DNA of 64,000 nt from CALNBC01 sp040768925. GTDB lineage: Bacteria; Bacillota; Clostridia; Christensenellales; CALWSW01. Where the stretch lies: assembly GCA_040768925.1 (NCBI GenBank), contig JAXGLZ010000001.1:124001-188000 (forward strand), written 5' to 3'. The position numbers and the translations under genes are program-made. Below, piece by piece: positions 42,949 through 52,243 of this stretch. Under the pieces are notes generated by a model. That model saw only the letters and a program-made list of their open reading frames with translations. It did not search any database and was not told the DNA's origin. Numbering within the stretch: the stretch's first letter is position 1; each line of letters opens with the position of its first letter.

Positions 42949-43452
42949 TCAATCCGCCAGCCATTCGCTTTCCATGCGGTCCATGGCTTTTTGGATCAGC
43001 TGCCGGATCTCTTCGGCGGCTTCCTCGTAAACCTCGATCGGCTGCCGAAAGGGGTCCTCAATATCGTATTCCTCGCTGCCGGTATACCCGTTTTTGCCGC
43101 TGGCATAGCCCTTTAGGGTGCTCGCCTTTTCTTCGGCGTTGGGGGCAAGGGCGGCGATCTCCTCGAGATGCTGCTCCTGCATGGCCAGGATCAAATCGGC
43201 CTCGTCGGCCGCCTCCTGGGTAAAGGGGGCCGCCCTGTGGCGGAAGAACGGAAGCTTCACGCCCATGTTTTCCAGGGCGGTCTCCGCGTTTTTGGCCATT
43301 TCCGCCCCTTCACAGGCAAAGGTTCCTGCTGAAATCGCGCGCGCTCCCAGGGCGCGCAATCGAGGTCGGTCGTCCAGAGCATCGTTGAAGATGGCTTCGG
43401 CCATGGGACTGCGGCAGGTGTTGCCGGAGCATACGAACAAAACGGTCTTCAA
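42949..43452 (-). CDS. Low-molecular-weight protein (arginine/tyrosine) phosphatase
   Basis: 167 residues. P-loop VCSGNTCRSPMAEA with the nucleophile Cys near residue 7 and the general-acid Asp in IEDPFRQP (about 135). Thr after Asn in the loop (SGNTCRS) is the feature of YwlE-type arginine phosphatases. TTG at 43452 is chosen: GGAGG precedes it and it overlaps the stop of sua5 (TTGA). Conserved neighbour of sua5 in Firmicutes. Confidence 0.88.
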   Translation of the reverse strand: MKTVLFVCSGNTCRSPMAEAIFNDALDDRPRLRALGARAISAGTFACEGAEMAKNAETALENMGVKLPFFRHRAAPFTQEAADEADLILAMQEQHLEEIAALAPNAEEKASTLKGYASGKNGYTGSEEYDIEDPFRQPIEVYEEAAEEIRQLIQKAMDRMESEWLAD

Positions 43453-44525
43453 GGCTGTTCCTCCAGAAATGAATGTGCTTCGTTTGGGGATGAGCAGACG
43501 CAAAATCCCGAAGCGCGCAGCGCCCGGTTCATATACGCAAGGCCAAGGGAATCCGCCGGAAGGGCTTCGAGCACGATCGCTTGACGGCCCGCCTCGTCCG
43601 CCCTGCGCAGGGCGGAAAACAAGCTTGCGCAAAAGGTTTCGGGCGCGGTTCTGTCGCCAATTATATCATATACACGCCCTGCATAAAAGCCGGAAGTTTG
43701 TTTTGAAGCCAGGATGATCGGATTCATCCCCTTTGCTTTGCAGCCGTCGTAAAGGGCGGCGGCGGTCTTTGCCAGTTCGCCCGGTTCCCCGTCCGCCAGG
43801 AACACCCTGGCCTTCGGGGCGTAATGGGTGTATTTCATCCCGGGGGAGGAAGCGGTCTCGCCCTCTTTGAGCGGCGAAAGAGCCGCCGGGGATAGTTTAA
43901 CTTCCCCGATTACCGCGGAAAGCATGCCGGGGGTTACCGCGCCGGGCCGCAGCACGGTCGGCTCCCCCACGAGGGACAAAACCGTGGATTCCAGCCCCCA
44001 TTTGCAGGGGCCGCCGTCCAGAATCAGGGGGATTTTGCCCGCCAGATCCTCCATCACATGGCTTGCCGCGGTGGGGCTGGGCCTGCCGGAGGCATTGGCG
44101 CTGGGCGCGGCGACGGGCAGTCCGGCGGCTTTGATCAGCGCCAGCGCGCCGGGGTTTTCCGGCATCCGGATGGCCACGGTGGGCAGGTTCGCCGTCGCGG
44201 CGTCCGGCACGACGGGCCGTTTTTTTAAAATGATCGTCAGCGGGCCGGGCCAGAACGCGTCCATCAGCAGCTTTGCCCGCCCCGTGACCACCGCGAGGGC
44301 GTCAACCTCGCAAACATCCGAAACGTGCAGGATGAGCGGATTGTCGTTCGGCCGCCCCTTGGCGGCGAAGATCTTTGCCACGGCCCGCTCGGAAAGCGCG
44401 TTCGCCCCGAGGCCGTAGACCGTTTCCGTCGGGAAGGCCACGACCTGCCCCGACCGGATCAGCCTTGCGCCCTCGGCGATCCCGCGGTCGAACTCTTTGC
44501 CAAGGTCGATGAGCTTTGTTTCCAT
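43449..44525 (-). CDS. L-threonylcarbamoyladenylate synthase
   Basis: 358-residue Sua5/YwlC protein that makes threonylcarbamoyl-AMP from Thr, bicarbonate and ATP for t6A37 in tRNA. YrdC domain (about 15-205) with AFPTETVYGLGANA, KGRPNDNPLILHV and SANASGRPSPT; C-terminal Sua5 domain (about 230-355) after the GMKYTHYAPKA linker. Followed by the phosphatase with a four-base overlap. Confidence 0.95.
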   Translation of the reverse strand: METKLIDLGKEFDRGIAEGARLIRSGQVVAFPTETVYGLGANALSERAVAKIFAAKGRPNDNPLILHVSDVCEVDALAVVTGRAKLLMDAFWPGPLTIILKKRPVVPDAATANLPTVAIRMPENPGALALIKAAGLPVAAPSANASGRPSPTAASHVMEDLAGKIPLILDGGPCKWGLESTVLSLVGEPTVLRPGAVTPGMLSAVIGEVKLSPAALSPLKEGETASSPGMKYTHYAPKARVFLADGEPGELAKTAAALYDGCKAKGMNPIILASKQTSGFYAGRVYDIIGDRTAPETFCASLFSALRRADEAGRQAIVLEALPADSLGLAYMNRALRASGFCVCSSPNEAHSFLEEQP

Positions 44526-44528
44526 GTA

Positions 44529-45587
44529 TTACTCCATAGCCTCTAACTGGGCCGTGCGGGCCGCGACGGAAAGGGCTTCGATCATTTCGTCCAGATCGCC
44601 GTCCAAAAACGCGTCCAGCTTGTAAAGCGTCAGTCCGATCCGGTGGTCCGTCACCCGGCTTTGGGGGAAGTTATACGTCCTTATGCGCTCGCTCCTGTCC
44701 CCCGAGCCCACCATGGACCTTCTGGCCGCGGTCAGCTTTTCGTCCTGCCGGGAACGGTAAAAGTCATAGAGCCGGGTCTTGAGTGCGCGCATGGCCTTGT
44801 CCTTGTTTTTGAGCTGGCTGCGTTCGTCCATGCATTGGACGACGATGCCGGTGGGCAGATGGGTGATCCTTATGGCCGATTCGGTCTTGTTGACGTGCTG
44901 GCCCCCGGCGCCGCTGGCGCGGTAGGTGTCGATCTTCAGATCCGCCGGGTTGATCTCGACGTTCACGTCCTCCGCCTCCGGCAGCACCACCACCGTGGCG
45001 GCGGAGGTCTGGATCCTGCCCTGGGCTTCGGTTTCGGGCACGCGCTGCACCCGGTGGACGCCGCTCTCATATTTCAGCTTTGCGTAAACATCCGCCCCGG
45101 AAAGTGCAATGTCCGCCTCCTTGACGCCGCCCAGCTCGGTTTCGTTGAGGTTCATGATCTCGGCCTTGAGCCTGTGGCGCTCGGCGTAGCGCAGATACAT
45201 GCGCATCAGGTCCGCGCCGAAAAGGGCGGCTTCCTCGCCGCCCGTGCCCGCGCGGATTTCGAGGATGACGTCCTTGTCGTCGTCCGGGTCTTTGGGAAGG
45301 AGCAGGATCTTCAATTCCTGCTCAAGCTGTTCGAGAAGCTCCTTTTTTTCTAAAAGCTCCTCCTGGGCCATTTCCTTCATTTCCGGGTCGGCCAGCATTT
45401 CCCTGGCTTCGGCGATGGCCCCTTCGCAGGCGAGGTATCGGTCAAACGCCTCGATCACCGGCTCCAAAGCGGCGCGTTCCTTGATTCGCTTGCGCCACTC
45501 GTCCTGATCCGCGATGACCGCCATGTCTGCGATCTGGGCGCTCAGCTCGTCAAACCGGGCCTTGAGCGCGTGAAGTTTCTCGATCAT
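44529..45587 (-). CDS. prfA: Peptide chain release factor 1
   Basis: 352 residues. Terminates translation at UAA and UAG. GGQ motif in SGAGGQHVNKTESAIRITH (about 230), and MERSQLKNKDKAMRALKTRL-type C terminus (here DERSQLKNKDKAMRAL). Start overlaps the prmC stop by four bases, fitting the functional tie: PrmC methylates the GGQ Gln. Confidence 0.97.
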   Translation of the reverse strand: MIEKLHALKARFDELSAQIADMAVIADQDEWRKRIKERAALEPVIEAFDRYLACEGAIAEAREMLADPEMKEMAQEELLEKKELLEQLEQELKILLLPKDPDDDKDVILEIRAGTGGEEAALFGADLMRMYLRYAERHRLKAEIMNLNETELGGVKEADIALSGADVYAKLKYESGVHRVQRVPETEAQGRIQTSAATVVVLPEAEDVNVEINPADLKIDTYRASGAGGQHVNKTESAIRITHLPTGIVVQCMDERSQLKNKDKAMRALKTRLYDFYRSRQDEKLTAARRSMVGSGDRSERIRTYNFPQSRVTDHRIGLTLYKLDAFLDGDLDEMIEALSVAARTAQLEAME

Positions 45588-46426
45588 CTGTCCTCCGAAA
45601 GCATTCCCTCCACAACCCGTTCCACGCCGGAAAGGTCGCGGTGAATTTCTATGTTTTCAAAGCCCGCCGCGGCGAGCATCCGGCAAACCGCCGCAGACTG
45701 GCCGATTCCCGTCTCAAGCACAAGTTTTCCCCTTTTTGCGAGGAATCCCGGCGCTTCCTTTGCGATCGCCCTGTAAAAATCCAGGCCGTCCTCCCCGCCG
45801 CAAAGGGCGATTCTCGGCTCGTGGTCGCGAACCTCTCTGTCCAGCTCCGCGATGTCCTTTTCCGGGATGTACGGCGGGTTGGAGACGATCAGCCCGAATT
45901 TGCCGGAAAGCTTTTCGAACAGATCCGACTCGACGGTGCGGACCCGGTCCGAAACGCCGTTCAGCGCCGCGTTTTCTCTGGTCAACGCCAGCGCGGCGGG
46001 GGAACTATCCGAAGCGGTGACGGCGGCGCCGGTGTTTGCGGCGATTGCCACGGCGATGCACCCGCTGCCGCAGCAAAGGTCCAAAACGGCGTCCGTTTGG
46101 GTTTCGTTGATCCGGTCGATGGCTCGCTTTGCCGCAAGTTCGGTGTCGTACCTTGGGATCAGCACGCCTTCTTTGACCTTTAGGGGCAGACCAAAGAATT
46201 CCCATTCCCCCAGAATGTACTGCAACGGCCTGCCGGAGAGCCGTTCTTTGACCATTCCCCAAAAAGCTTCCGCTTTTTCTTCGGGGATTTCCTCGTTCCG
46301 GCGGAGCAGCAGCGCGGCGTCGGTCATCAAAAAGGCGCGCCCGGCCAGGATGCGCGCCTCGTGGGACGCGCCGATGGGGGCAAGCGCCTTTTTCGCGTCA
46401 TGTAACAGGTCAGACAGCTGCTGCAT
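45584..46426 (-). CDS. prmC: Release factor glutamine N5-methyltransferase
   Basis: 280 residues. SAM-dependent enzyme that methylates the Gln of GGQ in release factors. N-terminal helical domain (about 1-85), then VLDLCCGSGCIAVAIA (SAM) and IVSNPPYIPEKD (catalytic NPPY). ATG at 46426 is chosen; the frame is open further upstream but inside yqhQ. No strong ribosome site is seen, and coupling to yqhQ, which overlaps by 17 bases, may help. Confidence 0.94.
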   Translation of the reverse strand: MQQLSDLLHDAKKALAPIGASHEARILAGRAFLMTDAALLLRRNEEIPEEKAEAFWGMVKERLSGRPLQYILGEWEFFGLPLKVKEGVLIPRYDTELAAKRAIDRINETQTDAVLDLCCGSGCIAVAIAANTGAAVTASDSSPAALALTRENAALNGVSDRVRTVESDLFEKLSGKFGLIVSNPPYIPEKDIAELDREVRDHEPRIALCGGEDGLDFYRAIAKEAPGFLAKRGKLVLETGIGQSAAVCRMLAAAGFENIEIHRDLSGVERVVEGMLSEDR

Positions 46427-47618
46427 CGGCTTTTTGGGGATCGCCCTCCAAAACCTCCGGCCGGCCGCCTTGTTCCGCAAAAGGGGCCTCCGGGTCTGGC
46501 GACGGATTGTCCGCTTCGCCGCCGCCTTCCTGCCCGTCCGCGGGGGCAACGCCTTCTTCCGCCCCTTCGGGCTTTTCGGTTCCGTCCTCCTCTGGGGGCA
46601 GCTCTTTGCCTTTTGCGTCGGTGATGACCAGCTCGGGGTGCTCGTTCAGGTATTCCTCCGGCCTGAGGGAAAGCTCAAAAGCCGTGATCGCGATTTCGAT
46701 CATGGCGTCCTCGGGTTCCCGGGTGGTGATGTGCTGGAGCATCATGCCCGGCCAGCGCACGATGCGGGCGAGGGGATTGTCCGTCTTTGCGGCGGCCTTC
46801 AGCACCTCGTAGGACGCGCCGGCGACGAGGGGCAACAGCGCGATCTTCAGGAACGACTTCAGCGCCCAGTGGCCGGTAAAACCCACCAGCGAGTAAAACA
46901 GGATGCTGATGAAAGCCACAAGGAACAGGTAATTCGTTCCGCAGCGGGGGTGCAGCCTGCTCATGCGGCGGACATGCTCCACGGTAAGGGGCCCGCCGTC
47001 CTCATAGGCGGCGATGGTCTTGTGCTCAGCCCCGTGGTACATGAACACCCGGCGGATATCCTTGATGAGGTTCATCGAGGCCATATAGCCGATGAGGATC
47101 AGGATCCTGACGGCGCCCTCGATCAGGTTGAGCGCGAAGGGCGTCCTGCCTTCGCCCGCGATCAGCTTGCCGAGGAAGGACGGCAGCAGCACAAAAAGGC
47201 CGACCGCCAAAGCGATGCCCAACACGATCGCGGTGCCGAACACAATGGATTCCACGCTTTTTCCCAGTTTTTTGGACATCCATTTTTCGAATTTCGAGGG
47301 TTCCTCCTCGATCTCGCCCAGGGCGGTGGTGGCATAGGTCATGGATTCCATGCCGGATTTCATCGATTCATAAAACGAAATGCAGCCCCGGACGACCGGC
47401 CAGGCGTACCATTTTTTCTTTTTGATCAGGGGTGTGTATGCGCCCTCGGTGACCTGGATCTTGCCGTCCGGCCGGCGCACCGCCATGGCGACGCGGCTGG
47501 GCGACTTCATCATGATCCCTTCGAGCAGCGCCTGGCCGCCGATGGAGCAAAACTTTGTTTTGCCTTTTTGGGCGCAGGCCGGCTGAGAAGCAAGGGCGGT
47601 TTCGGTATTTTTGGACAA
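46410..47618 (-). CDS. yqhQ: DUF1385 family membrane protein (YqhQ-like)
   Basis: 402 residues. The family hallmark IGGQALLEGIMMKSP is near the start, followed by YHGAEHKTIAAYE and RLHPRCGTNYL, with about four transmembrane helices. The C-terminal 60 residues are a low-complexity Glu/Pro/Gly tail. The function is not established; the gene is commonly found beside rpmE, prmC and prfA in Clostridia, as here. Confidence 0.92.
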   Translation of the reverse strand: MSKNTETALASQPACAQKGKTKFCSIGGQALLEGIMMKSPSRVAMAVRRPDGKIQVTEGAYTPLIKKKKWYAWPVVRGCISFYESMKSGMESMTYATTALGEIEEEPSKFEKWMSKKLGKSVESIVFGTAIVLGIALAVGLFVLLPSFLGKLIAGEGRTPFALNLIEGAVRILILIGYMASMNLIKDIRRVFMYHGAEHKTIAAYEDGGPLTVEHVRRMSRLHPRCGTNYLFLVAFISILFYSLVGFTGHWALKSFLKIALLPLVAGASYEVLKAAAKTDNPLARIVRWPGMMLQHITTREPEDAMIEIAITAFELSLRPEEYLNEHPELVITDAKGKELPPEEDGTEKPEGAEEGVAPADGQEGGGEADNPSPDPEAPFAEQGGRPEVLEGDPQKADAAAV

Positions 47619-47771
47619 AGGCTCTCTCCTTTTTTGATTCGGCTCACATTTCGCGCCAAAAAACCGGCGTTTTTCCGATTCCTGCGCGATTCATTCTATT
47701 ATAACACAGCGCGTCTTGGGTTGAAACCAAAAGCAGTCAACCGAGACTGACTTTTTACACAAAATTCACGA

Positions 47772-47800
47772 CAAAAGCCGCGCCCAGAAAAGACGCGGCC
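47772..47800 (-). terminator. Terminator of rpmE
   Basis: Minus strand GCCGCG and CGCGGC arms with TTTTGTCG after, 30 bases past the stop. Confidence 0.65.
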
Positions 47801-47829
47801 AACATGCCGTTTCGTTCCCCCTCGCGGGA

Positions 47830-48027
47830 TCAGATGCCGTAGCGCTTCTTGAAGCGGTCAACGCGGCCGCCGGTATCGACCAGCTTCTGCTTGCCGGTGA
47901 AGAAGGGGTGGCATTTGGAGCAGATTTCGACCCTGAGATCGCCCTTGACGGAGCCGGTCTTAAACGTTTCGCCGCAGGCGCAGCGAACGACGCTCTCGCC
48001 GTATGCGGGATGGATGTTTTCCTTCAT
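47830..48027 (-). CDS. rpmE: 50S ribosomal protein L31
   Basis: 65 residues. Zinc-binding (C+) form: Cys pair in VRCACGETF and CSKCHPFFTGKQK. ATG at 48027 follows AAAGGAAGGAAC. A strong promoter lies 65 bases up and a terminator after, so it is transcribed alone. Confidence 0.97.
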   Translation of the reverse strand: MKENIHPAYGESVVRCACGETFKTGSVKGDLRVEICSKCHPFFTGKQKLVDTGGRVDRFKKRYGI

Positions 48028-48091
48028 GAGTGTTCCTTCCTTTCGATAGCGGCGGCGCCGCCATCTAAAAGTCCTTTGATCAGCGAAGGCT

Positions 48092-48120
48092 ATTATATCA
48101 GAGAGGCCGCCGCCAGTCAA
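48092..48120 (-). promoter_or_regulatory. Sigma-A promoter of rpmE
   Basis: Minus strand TTGACT, 17 bases, TATAAT. Confidence 0.85.
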
Positions 48121-48266
48121 GCGTTCGCGCGGCCCTGTTCGCGCCTATTTTCTTCCCCGCTTTTGCGGCCTCCTTTGGCCGCTTGCTCTGGCAATCCCGC
48201 CGCCAAAATAGTATACTTGTTAAGCGCGGCGCGCCAATCCGAACCCGACGCTGCTTTGAGGTATCC

Positions 48267-48689
48267 ATGTATTACTTTTTATCCGTGCTGGCCGGCGTGC
48301 TGATCGCCGGAATGGTCGTGCAGAACGGCCGGCTGGCAGATTTTTACGGCTTATACGCTTCCACGCTGTTCATCCACGCGGTGGGCCTTTTGTTTTCCCT
48401 AGGCTTCGTCGCCGCAAAAAGGGAAACCCTCAGGCCAAAGGTCCGCCCTTCCTTCAAATATTATATCGGCGGCGCCGTGGGGGCGGCCACCACCCTTTTC
48501 AACAACATGGCCTTCGGCCACATCAGCATTTCCGCCATACTGGCGCTGACCCTTCTGGGCCAGAGCGTCACGTCCTTCTGCATTGATTCCTTCGGCCTTT
48601 TCGAGATGGAAAAGCAGGCGTTTGACAGAAGAAAGCTGTTCGGCCTTTTTCTGATTTGTGCGGGCATCGCCCTGATGATCGCGCTTTAA
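48267..48689 (+). CDS. Small DMT-family transporter (DUF606/YdcZ), first of a pair
   Basis: 140-residue protein with about five transmembrane helices, half the size of ordinary drug/metabolite transporters. FGHISISAILALTLLGQSVTS and SFGLFEMEKQAFDRRKLFG fit the DUF606 group. The following gene is of the same family with 13 bases between them, so the two probably form a heterodimer. Substrate unknown. ATG at 48267, with TTTGAGG upstream. Confidence 0.85.
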   Translation: MYYFLSVLAGVLIAGMVVQNGRLADFYGLYASTLFIHAVGLLFSLGFVAAKRETLRPKVRPSFKYYIGGAVGAATTLFNNMAFGHISISAILALTLLGQSVTSFCIDSFGLFEMEKQAFDRRKLFGLFLICAGIALMIAL

Positions 48690-48702
48690 GGGAGGGATGA
48701 GC

Positions 48703-49194
48703 ATGGCCGTTGCAATCTTCGTTTCCCTGCTGGCGGGGTTCACCATCGTCGTTTCCCGCATGATCAATTCCAATCTTGCGGAGCGCACCAGTCTGCTTTA
48801 TGGCACCGTGTGGAATTACATTTCCGGCATCATCGCTTCGGCGGTCCTGCTGCTGCTTTTTGGGCTGGGCGGCAAAGCGCCCTTTTCCGAGGGCCTGCCC
48901 CGCGAATTCTGGATCTGTTTGGGCGGCGGGCTGGGCGCGATCGTTGTTTTCCTTTCAAATCTGACCGTGACCAAGGTCTCCGCACTGAACCTGACTCTTT
49001 TGATGTTCGTGGGCCAGATCTTCACGAGCATCGTTCTGGACTGGCTGATTTCCGGCGCTTTTTCCCTGGGGAACACCCTGGGGGGGATTTTCGTCGCCGC
49101 GGGGATGGGCTACAACCTTTGGGTGGACTGGGACAATTCCCGCAAAAAGGCGGCGCAAAAAGCAAAAATCTTCCCGGCGGGGGATGAAAACTGA
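48703..49194 (+). CDS. Small DMT-family transporter (DUF606/YdcZ), second of a pair
   Basis: 163 residues, about five helices, with VVSRMINSNLAERTSLLYGT and SNLTVTKVSALNLTLLMFVG; the C-terminal tail is basic (RKKAAQKAK). ATG at 48703 is preferred to 48697 because the GGGAGG site would otherwise touch the start. Terminator at 49365 ends the pair. Confidence 0.86.
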   Translation: MAVAIFVSLLAGFTIVVSRMINSNLAERTSLLYGTVWNYISGIIASAVLLLLFGLGGKAPFSEGLPREFWICLGGGLGAIVVFLSNLTVTKVSALNLTLLMFVGQIFTSIVLDWLISGAFSLGNTLGGIFVAAGMGYNLWVDWDNSRKKAAQKAKIFPAGDEN

Positions 49195-49364
49195 ACGCAT
49201 CCCCGCCGGGTCCTTTCCGGCGCGGTTTTTGGGGTTGACAGCGGGAACCGGGGTGCGAGGCGCGGCCTTCGCTTTGCCGTATGAAACGCCCGAACGCTTG
49301 CCGCCGCAGGTTTGCGCGGCGGCTTCGCCGGTCAGCCGGCCGGAAAGAAATCCCCCTGCAAGCA

Positions 49365-49404
49365 AAAACCCCGGCGCGGCCGTTGCCGCGCCGGGGTTTT
49401 TTGG
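49365..49404 (+). terminator. Rho-independent terminator, likely bidirectional
   Basis: AAACCCCGGCGCGGC and GCCGCGCCGGGGTTT arms with TTTTTT after on the plus strand and AAAAA before. It lies between convergent genes. Confidence 0.9.
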
Positions 49405-49448
49405 GCGGTGCCCGGATTCAAAAATCCGGGCCCGGTCCTTTTCATCCG

Positions 49449-49793
49449 TCAGTCGTTGACGACCACGGCCAGCATGGAAAGATTGCCCATGCCGGTGTTT
49501 TTGATGCTGTGGCACGCGCCGTTGCCGGTGACGATGGAGTCGCCGGCGGTGACCCTGACGGGTTCGCCGTTGTCGATCACGGTCGCCTCGCCCTCGATGA
49601 TGTAATAGAGCTCGGTCTCGCCGGAATGGACGTGTTCCCCGATGGATTCGCCGGGCTTAAAATCCACCAGCGCCATAAAGCGCCAGTTGCACGGCTTGCC
49701 CTCGGGGCAAAGATAGGTGATTTCCGGCGCGCCCTCGCCGCCCCGCCAGGCGCTGCGCGCTTCCTTCGGCATGTTTTCCTTCTTTATGACCAT
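49449..49793 (-). CDS. Single-domain cupin protein
   Basis: 114-residue cupin_2 protein. Metal-site motif 1: GESIGEHVHSGETELYYIIEG (in parts, with two His and a Glu); motif 2: GDSIVTGNGACHSIKN. Possible roles are a sugar or metabolite isomerase or a sensor; not determinable. GGAGGAA precedes the ATG at 49793. Monocistronic. Confidence 0.85.
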   Translation of the reverse strand: MVIKKENMPKEARSAWRGGEGAPEITYLCPEGKPCNWRFMALVDFKPGESIGEHVHSGETELYYIIEGEATVIDNGEPVRVTAGDSIVTGNGACHSIKNTGMGNLSMLAVVVND

Positions 49794-49882
49794 GTTCTTC
49801 CTCCTGCTTTGTTCGTAATACGATTCGTCAGCATCCGCCCGAATCGAAGGGCGAAAAACGCGGATGATCGGCAAGCAAAACT

Positions 49883-50096
49883 CCCGGGGTTTCAGGGGCC
49901 GCAGCTTCGAAAACCGCAATTCAAACCGGCGGCATGGGCGAAAATCACAGATTTCGATATTTCATCAAGGAATGATGTCGGCTGAACCGAAATCACAGAT
50001 TTCGATATTTCATCAAGGAATGATGTCGGCTTCGCCGGCGACCTTGCCGGCGGCCTTAAAACCCACCGGTGAAGCGGCCCGCAGGCCGTTTTGACG
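49883..50096 (+). repeat. Modular intergenic repeat, copy C
   Basis: Fills most of the 310-bp gap 49794-50103. Header CCCGGGGTTTCAGGGGCC, link with AATTCAAACCGGCGGCATG, then two nearly identical 47-bp middle modules (AAATCACAGATTTCGATATT, TCATCAAGGAATGATGTCGG), then GCCGGCGACCTTGCCGGC and the tail GAAGCGGCCCGCAGGCCG ending seven bases from the hom stop. Confidence 0.75.
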
Positions 50097-50103
50097 CCAA
50101 AAA

Positions 50104-51393
50104 TTATTCCTCGACGCGCATCACGCTGTCCACGCTGATGACGCAGGGCAGGCCCCGCAGCCGCGCCAGGGCGGACTGGACGGAAAGCTCCCGCGCCGTG
50201 TCCGTAATGAAGACCAGCTCGGCGGTGTTTTGGTTCGCGTTTTCGTTGAACTGCATGACGGAATGCACCGAAACCCCCGAATCCCCCAGCACGCCGGCGA
50301 TCTTTGAAAGGGCGCCCAGCTCGTCCGCCGCGGTCATGCGGATGAAATAGCCGGAAAGCCAGTCCTTCTGGTGGACCAGCCACTGGGGCGCATCAAATTC
50401 GTTCACAAAGGTCATATACCTGTGCTCCGCGGCTTTGGCGGCGTAGATCACGTCGGACACGATGGCGCTGGCCGTGGGCAGCTTGCCCGCGCCCCGGCCG
50501 TAGAGCATGATGTCGTCCACGGCGTCCCCGGTCAGGAAGATGCCGTTGAACACGCCGGAAACATTGGCCAAAGGATGGGAGTTGTGCAGCATGGTGGGAT
50601 GGACGCGCACCTCCAGGTGGTTGTTCATCTTCTTGCCGATGGCCAGCAGCTTGATGGTATACCCCAGCTTTTTGGCGACGGCGATATCCTCCGCGCTGAC
50701 GCGGGAGATGCCCTCCCGGTAGATATCGTCGATGTTCACCCGGGCGTGGAACGCGATGGACGCGAGGATGGAAAGCTTGTAGACACTGTCCCACCCGTCC
50801 ACATCGGCCGACGGGTTGGCCTCGGCGTAGCCCAGCCTTTGCGCTTCGGCCAGCACCTCGGCGTACTGCCTGCCCTCCTGTGTCATCTTGGAGAGGATGT
50901 AGTTTGTCGTTCCGTTGATGATGCCCATCAGCCGGGTGATGTTGTTGCCCTGCATGGCGTCCAGCAGGGTGCGGATGATCGGCACGCCGCCGCCCGCCGT
51001 GGCCTCGAAATAAAGCCCCGCGCCGGTGGCCTTCGCCTGGCGCTCGAAATCCGGCCAGTGCTTGGCCAGCACTTCCTTGTTGGAGGTTACGACCGTTTTT
51101 CCCGCGGCCAGGGCGCGCAGGATGAAATCCTTCGCGGGCACGGTGCCGCCCATGCACTCCACAACGGTGGAAATTTCCGGATCATTGACAATGTCCGCGT
51201 AATCGGTGGTAAAAACGTCGATGGGCGCCAGGCCGATGTTCGGCTCCGTCACCAGATCCCGAACGAGGATGCGGCGGACGTCGATATTCATCAGTTCCCG
51301 GTGTTGGATGGATTCCCGGCCTTCCGTGAGCACCTGGTAAACGCCGCTGCCCACGGTTCCGAAACCCAGTATGGCTATGTTGACCTGTTTCAT
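50104..51393 (-). CDS. hom: Homoserine dehydrogenase
   Basis: 429 residues. Reduces aspartate semialdehyde to homoserine (Thr/Met/Ile pathway). NAD(P)-binding ILGFGTVGSGVYQVL, VVTSNKEVLAKH, catalytic-domain GIINGTTNYILSKM and SADVDGWDSVYKL, and a C-terminal ACT domain (about 350-429, YFIRMTAADELGALSKIAGV) for feedback control. ATG at 51393; the preceding gap to coaX is 62 bases. Confidence 0.97.
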   Translation of the reverse strand: MKQVNIAILGFGTVGSGVYQVLTEGRESIQHRELMNIDVRRILVRDLVTEPNIGLAPIDVFTTDYADIVNDPEISTVVECMGGTVPAKDFILRALAAGKTVVTSNKEVLAKHWPDFERQAKATGAGLYFEATAGGGVPIIRTLLDAMQGNNITRLMGIINGTTNYILSKMTQEGRQYAEVLAEAQRLGYAEANPSADVDGWDSVYKLSILASIAFHARVNIDDIYREGISRVSAEDIAVAKKLGYTIKLLAIGKKMNNHLEVRVHPTMLHNSHPLANVSGVFNGIFLTGDAVDDIMLYGRGAGKLPTASAIVSDVIYAAKAAEHRYMTFVNEFDAPQWLVHQKDWLSGYFIRMTAADELGALSKIAGVLGDSGVSVHSVMQFNENANQNTAELVFITDTARELSVQSALARLRGLPCVISVDSVMRVEE

Positions 51394-51455
51394 CTGACTC
51401 TCCTTTTTTCTGCCGTTAGGGGGCGGCCGCCGAAAAGCCCCGGTTTTGCCGCCGC

Positions 51456-52235
51456 TCACAATTGGGCGGTGTTCAAACGGTAAATCATATACAGTCCCTC
51501 GAGGGTGAGGGTGCTGTTGATCGTAATGTCGTAATGCGAATATTCCGCGATGAACCGCGACATGCCGCCGGTGGCGATGACCCTTATGTCCGGCTCGGAA
51601 AGCTCCATCTGGATCTTGTTGATGATGTAATCCAGCTGGCCGACGCAGCCGTAAACCACGCCCGCCTGGATGCAGTTCGCCGTGTTTTTGCCGATGACGG
51701 ATTTGGGCTTGATCAGCTCCACCCTGGGGAGCTTTGCGGTGCGCTCGGTCAGCGCGTCCATCGAAATGATGATCCCCGGGCAGATCGCGCCGCCAAGGAA
51801 ATCCCCCTTCTCCGACACGACGCCGAAGGTGGTCGCGGTGCCGAAATCCACGGTGAGCACCGGCCCGCCGTAAAGCTTGTAGGCCGCCACGGCGTTGCAG
51901 ATGCGGTCGGAGCCCAGCTCCTTCGGGTTTTCGTAGCGGATGTTCATCCCGGTTTTGATCCCCGGGCCGACAAACATAACCGCCGCCTTCCCGAAATAAA
52001 GGCTGCACATATGCTCGACGGTGAAGTTCATGGAGGGGATGACAGAGGAAACGATCACCCCTTCCACCTCGGAAGTCTTTCTGTTTATGTGTATGAAAAA
52101 GGACTCCATCATGATGCCCAGCTCGTCCGCCGTGCGGTGGCGGACCGAGGACATGCGCCAGGAATGGAGGAGCCTTCCGTCCTCAAAAAGGCCGGATTTG
52201 ATGTTTGTGTTGCCGACGTCAAGGGTCAGAATCAT
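51456..52235 (-). CDS. coaX: Type III pantothenate kinase
   Basis: 259 residues. First step of CoA synthesis from pantothenate. ASKHA-fold motifs LDVGNTNIKSGLF, VDFGTATTFGV, PGIIISMDAL and VIATGGMSRF. AAAGGAGC lies before the ATG. An ECF S component lies upstream in the same orientation, separated by the terminator at 52419. Confidence 0.96.
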   Translation of the reverse strand: MILTLDVGNTNIKSGLFEDGRLLHSWRMSSVRHRTADELGIMMESFFIHINRKTSEVEGVIVSSVIPSMNFTVEHMCSLYFGKAAVMFVGPGIKTGMNIRYENPKELGSDRICNAVAAYKLYGGPVLTVDFGTATTFGVVSEKGDFLGGAICPGIIISMDALTERTAKLPRVELIKPKSVIGKNTANCIQAGVVYGCVGQLDYIINKIQMELSEPDIRVIATGGMSRFIAEYSHYDITINSTLTLEGLYMIYRLNTAQL

Positions 52236-52243
52236 TGCTGCCG

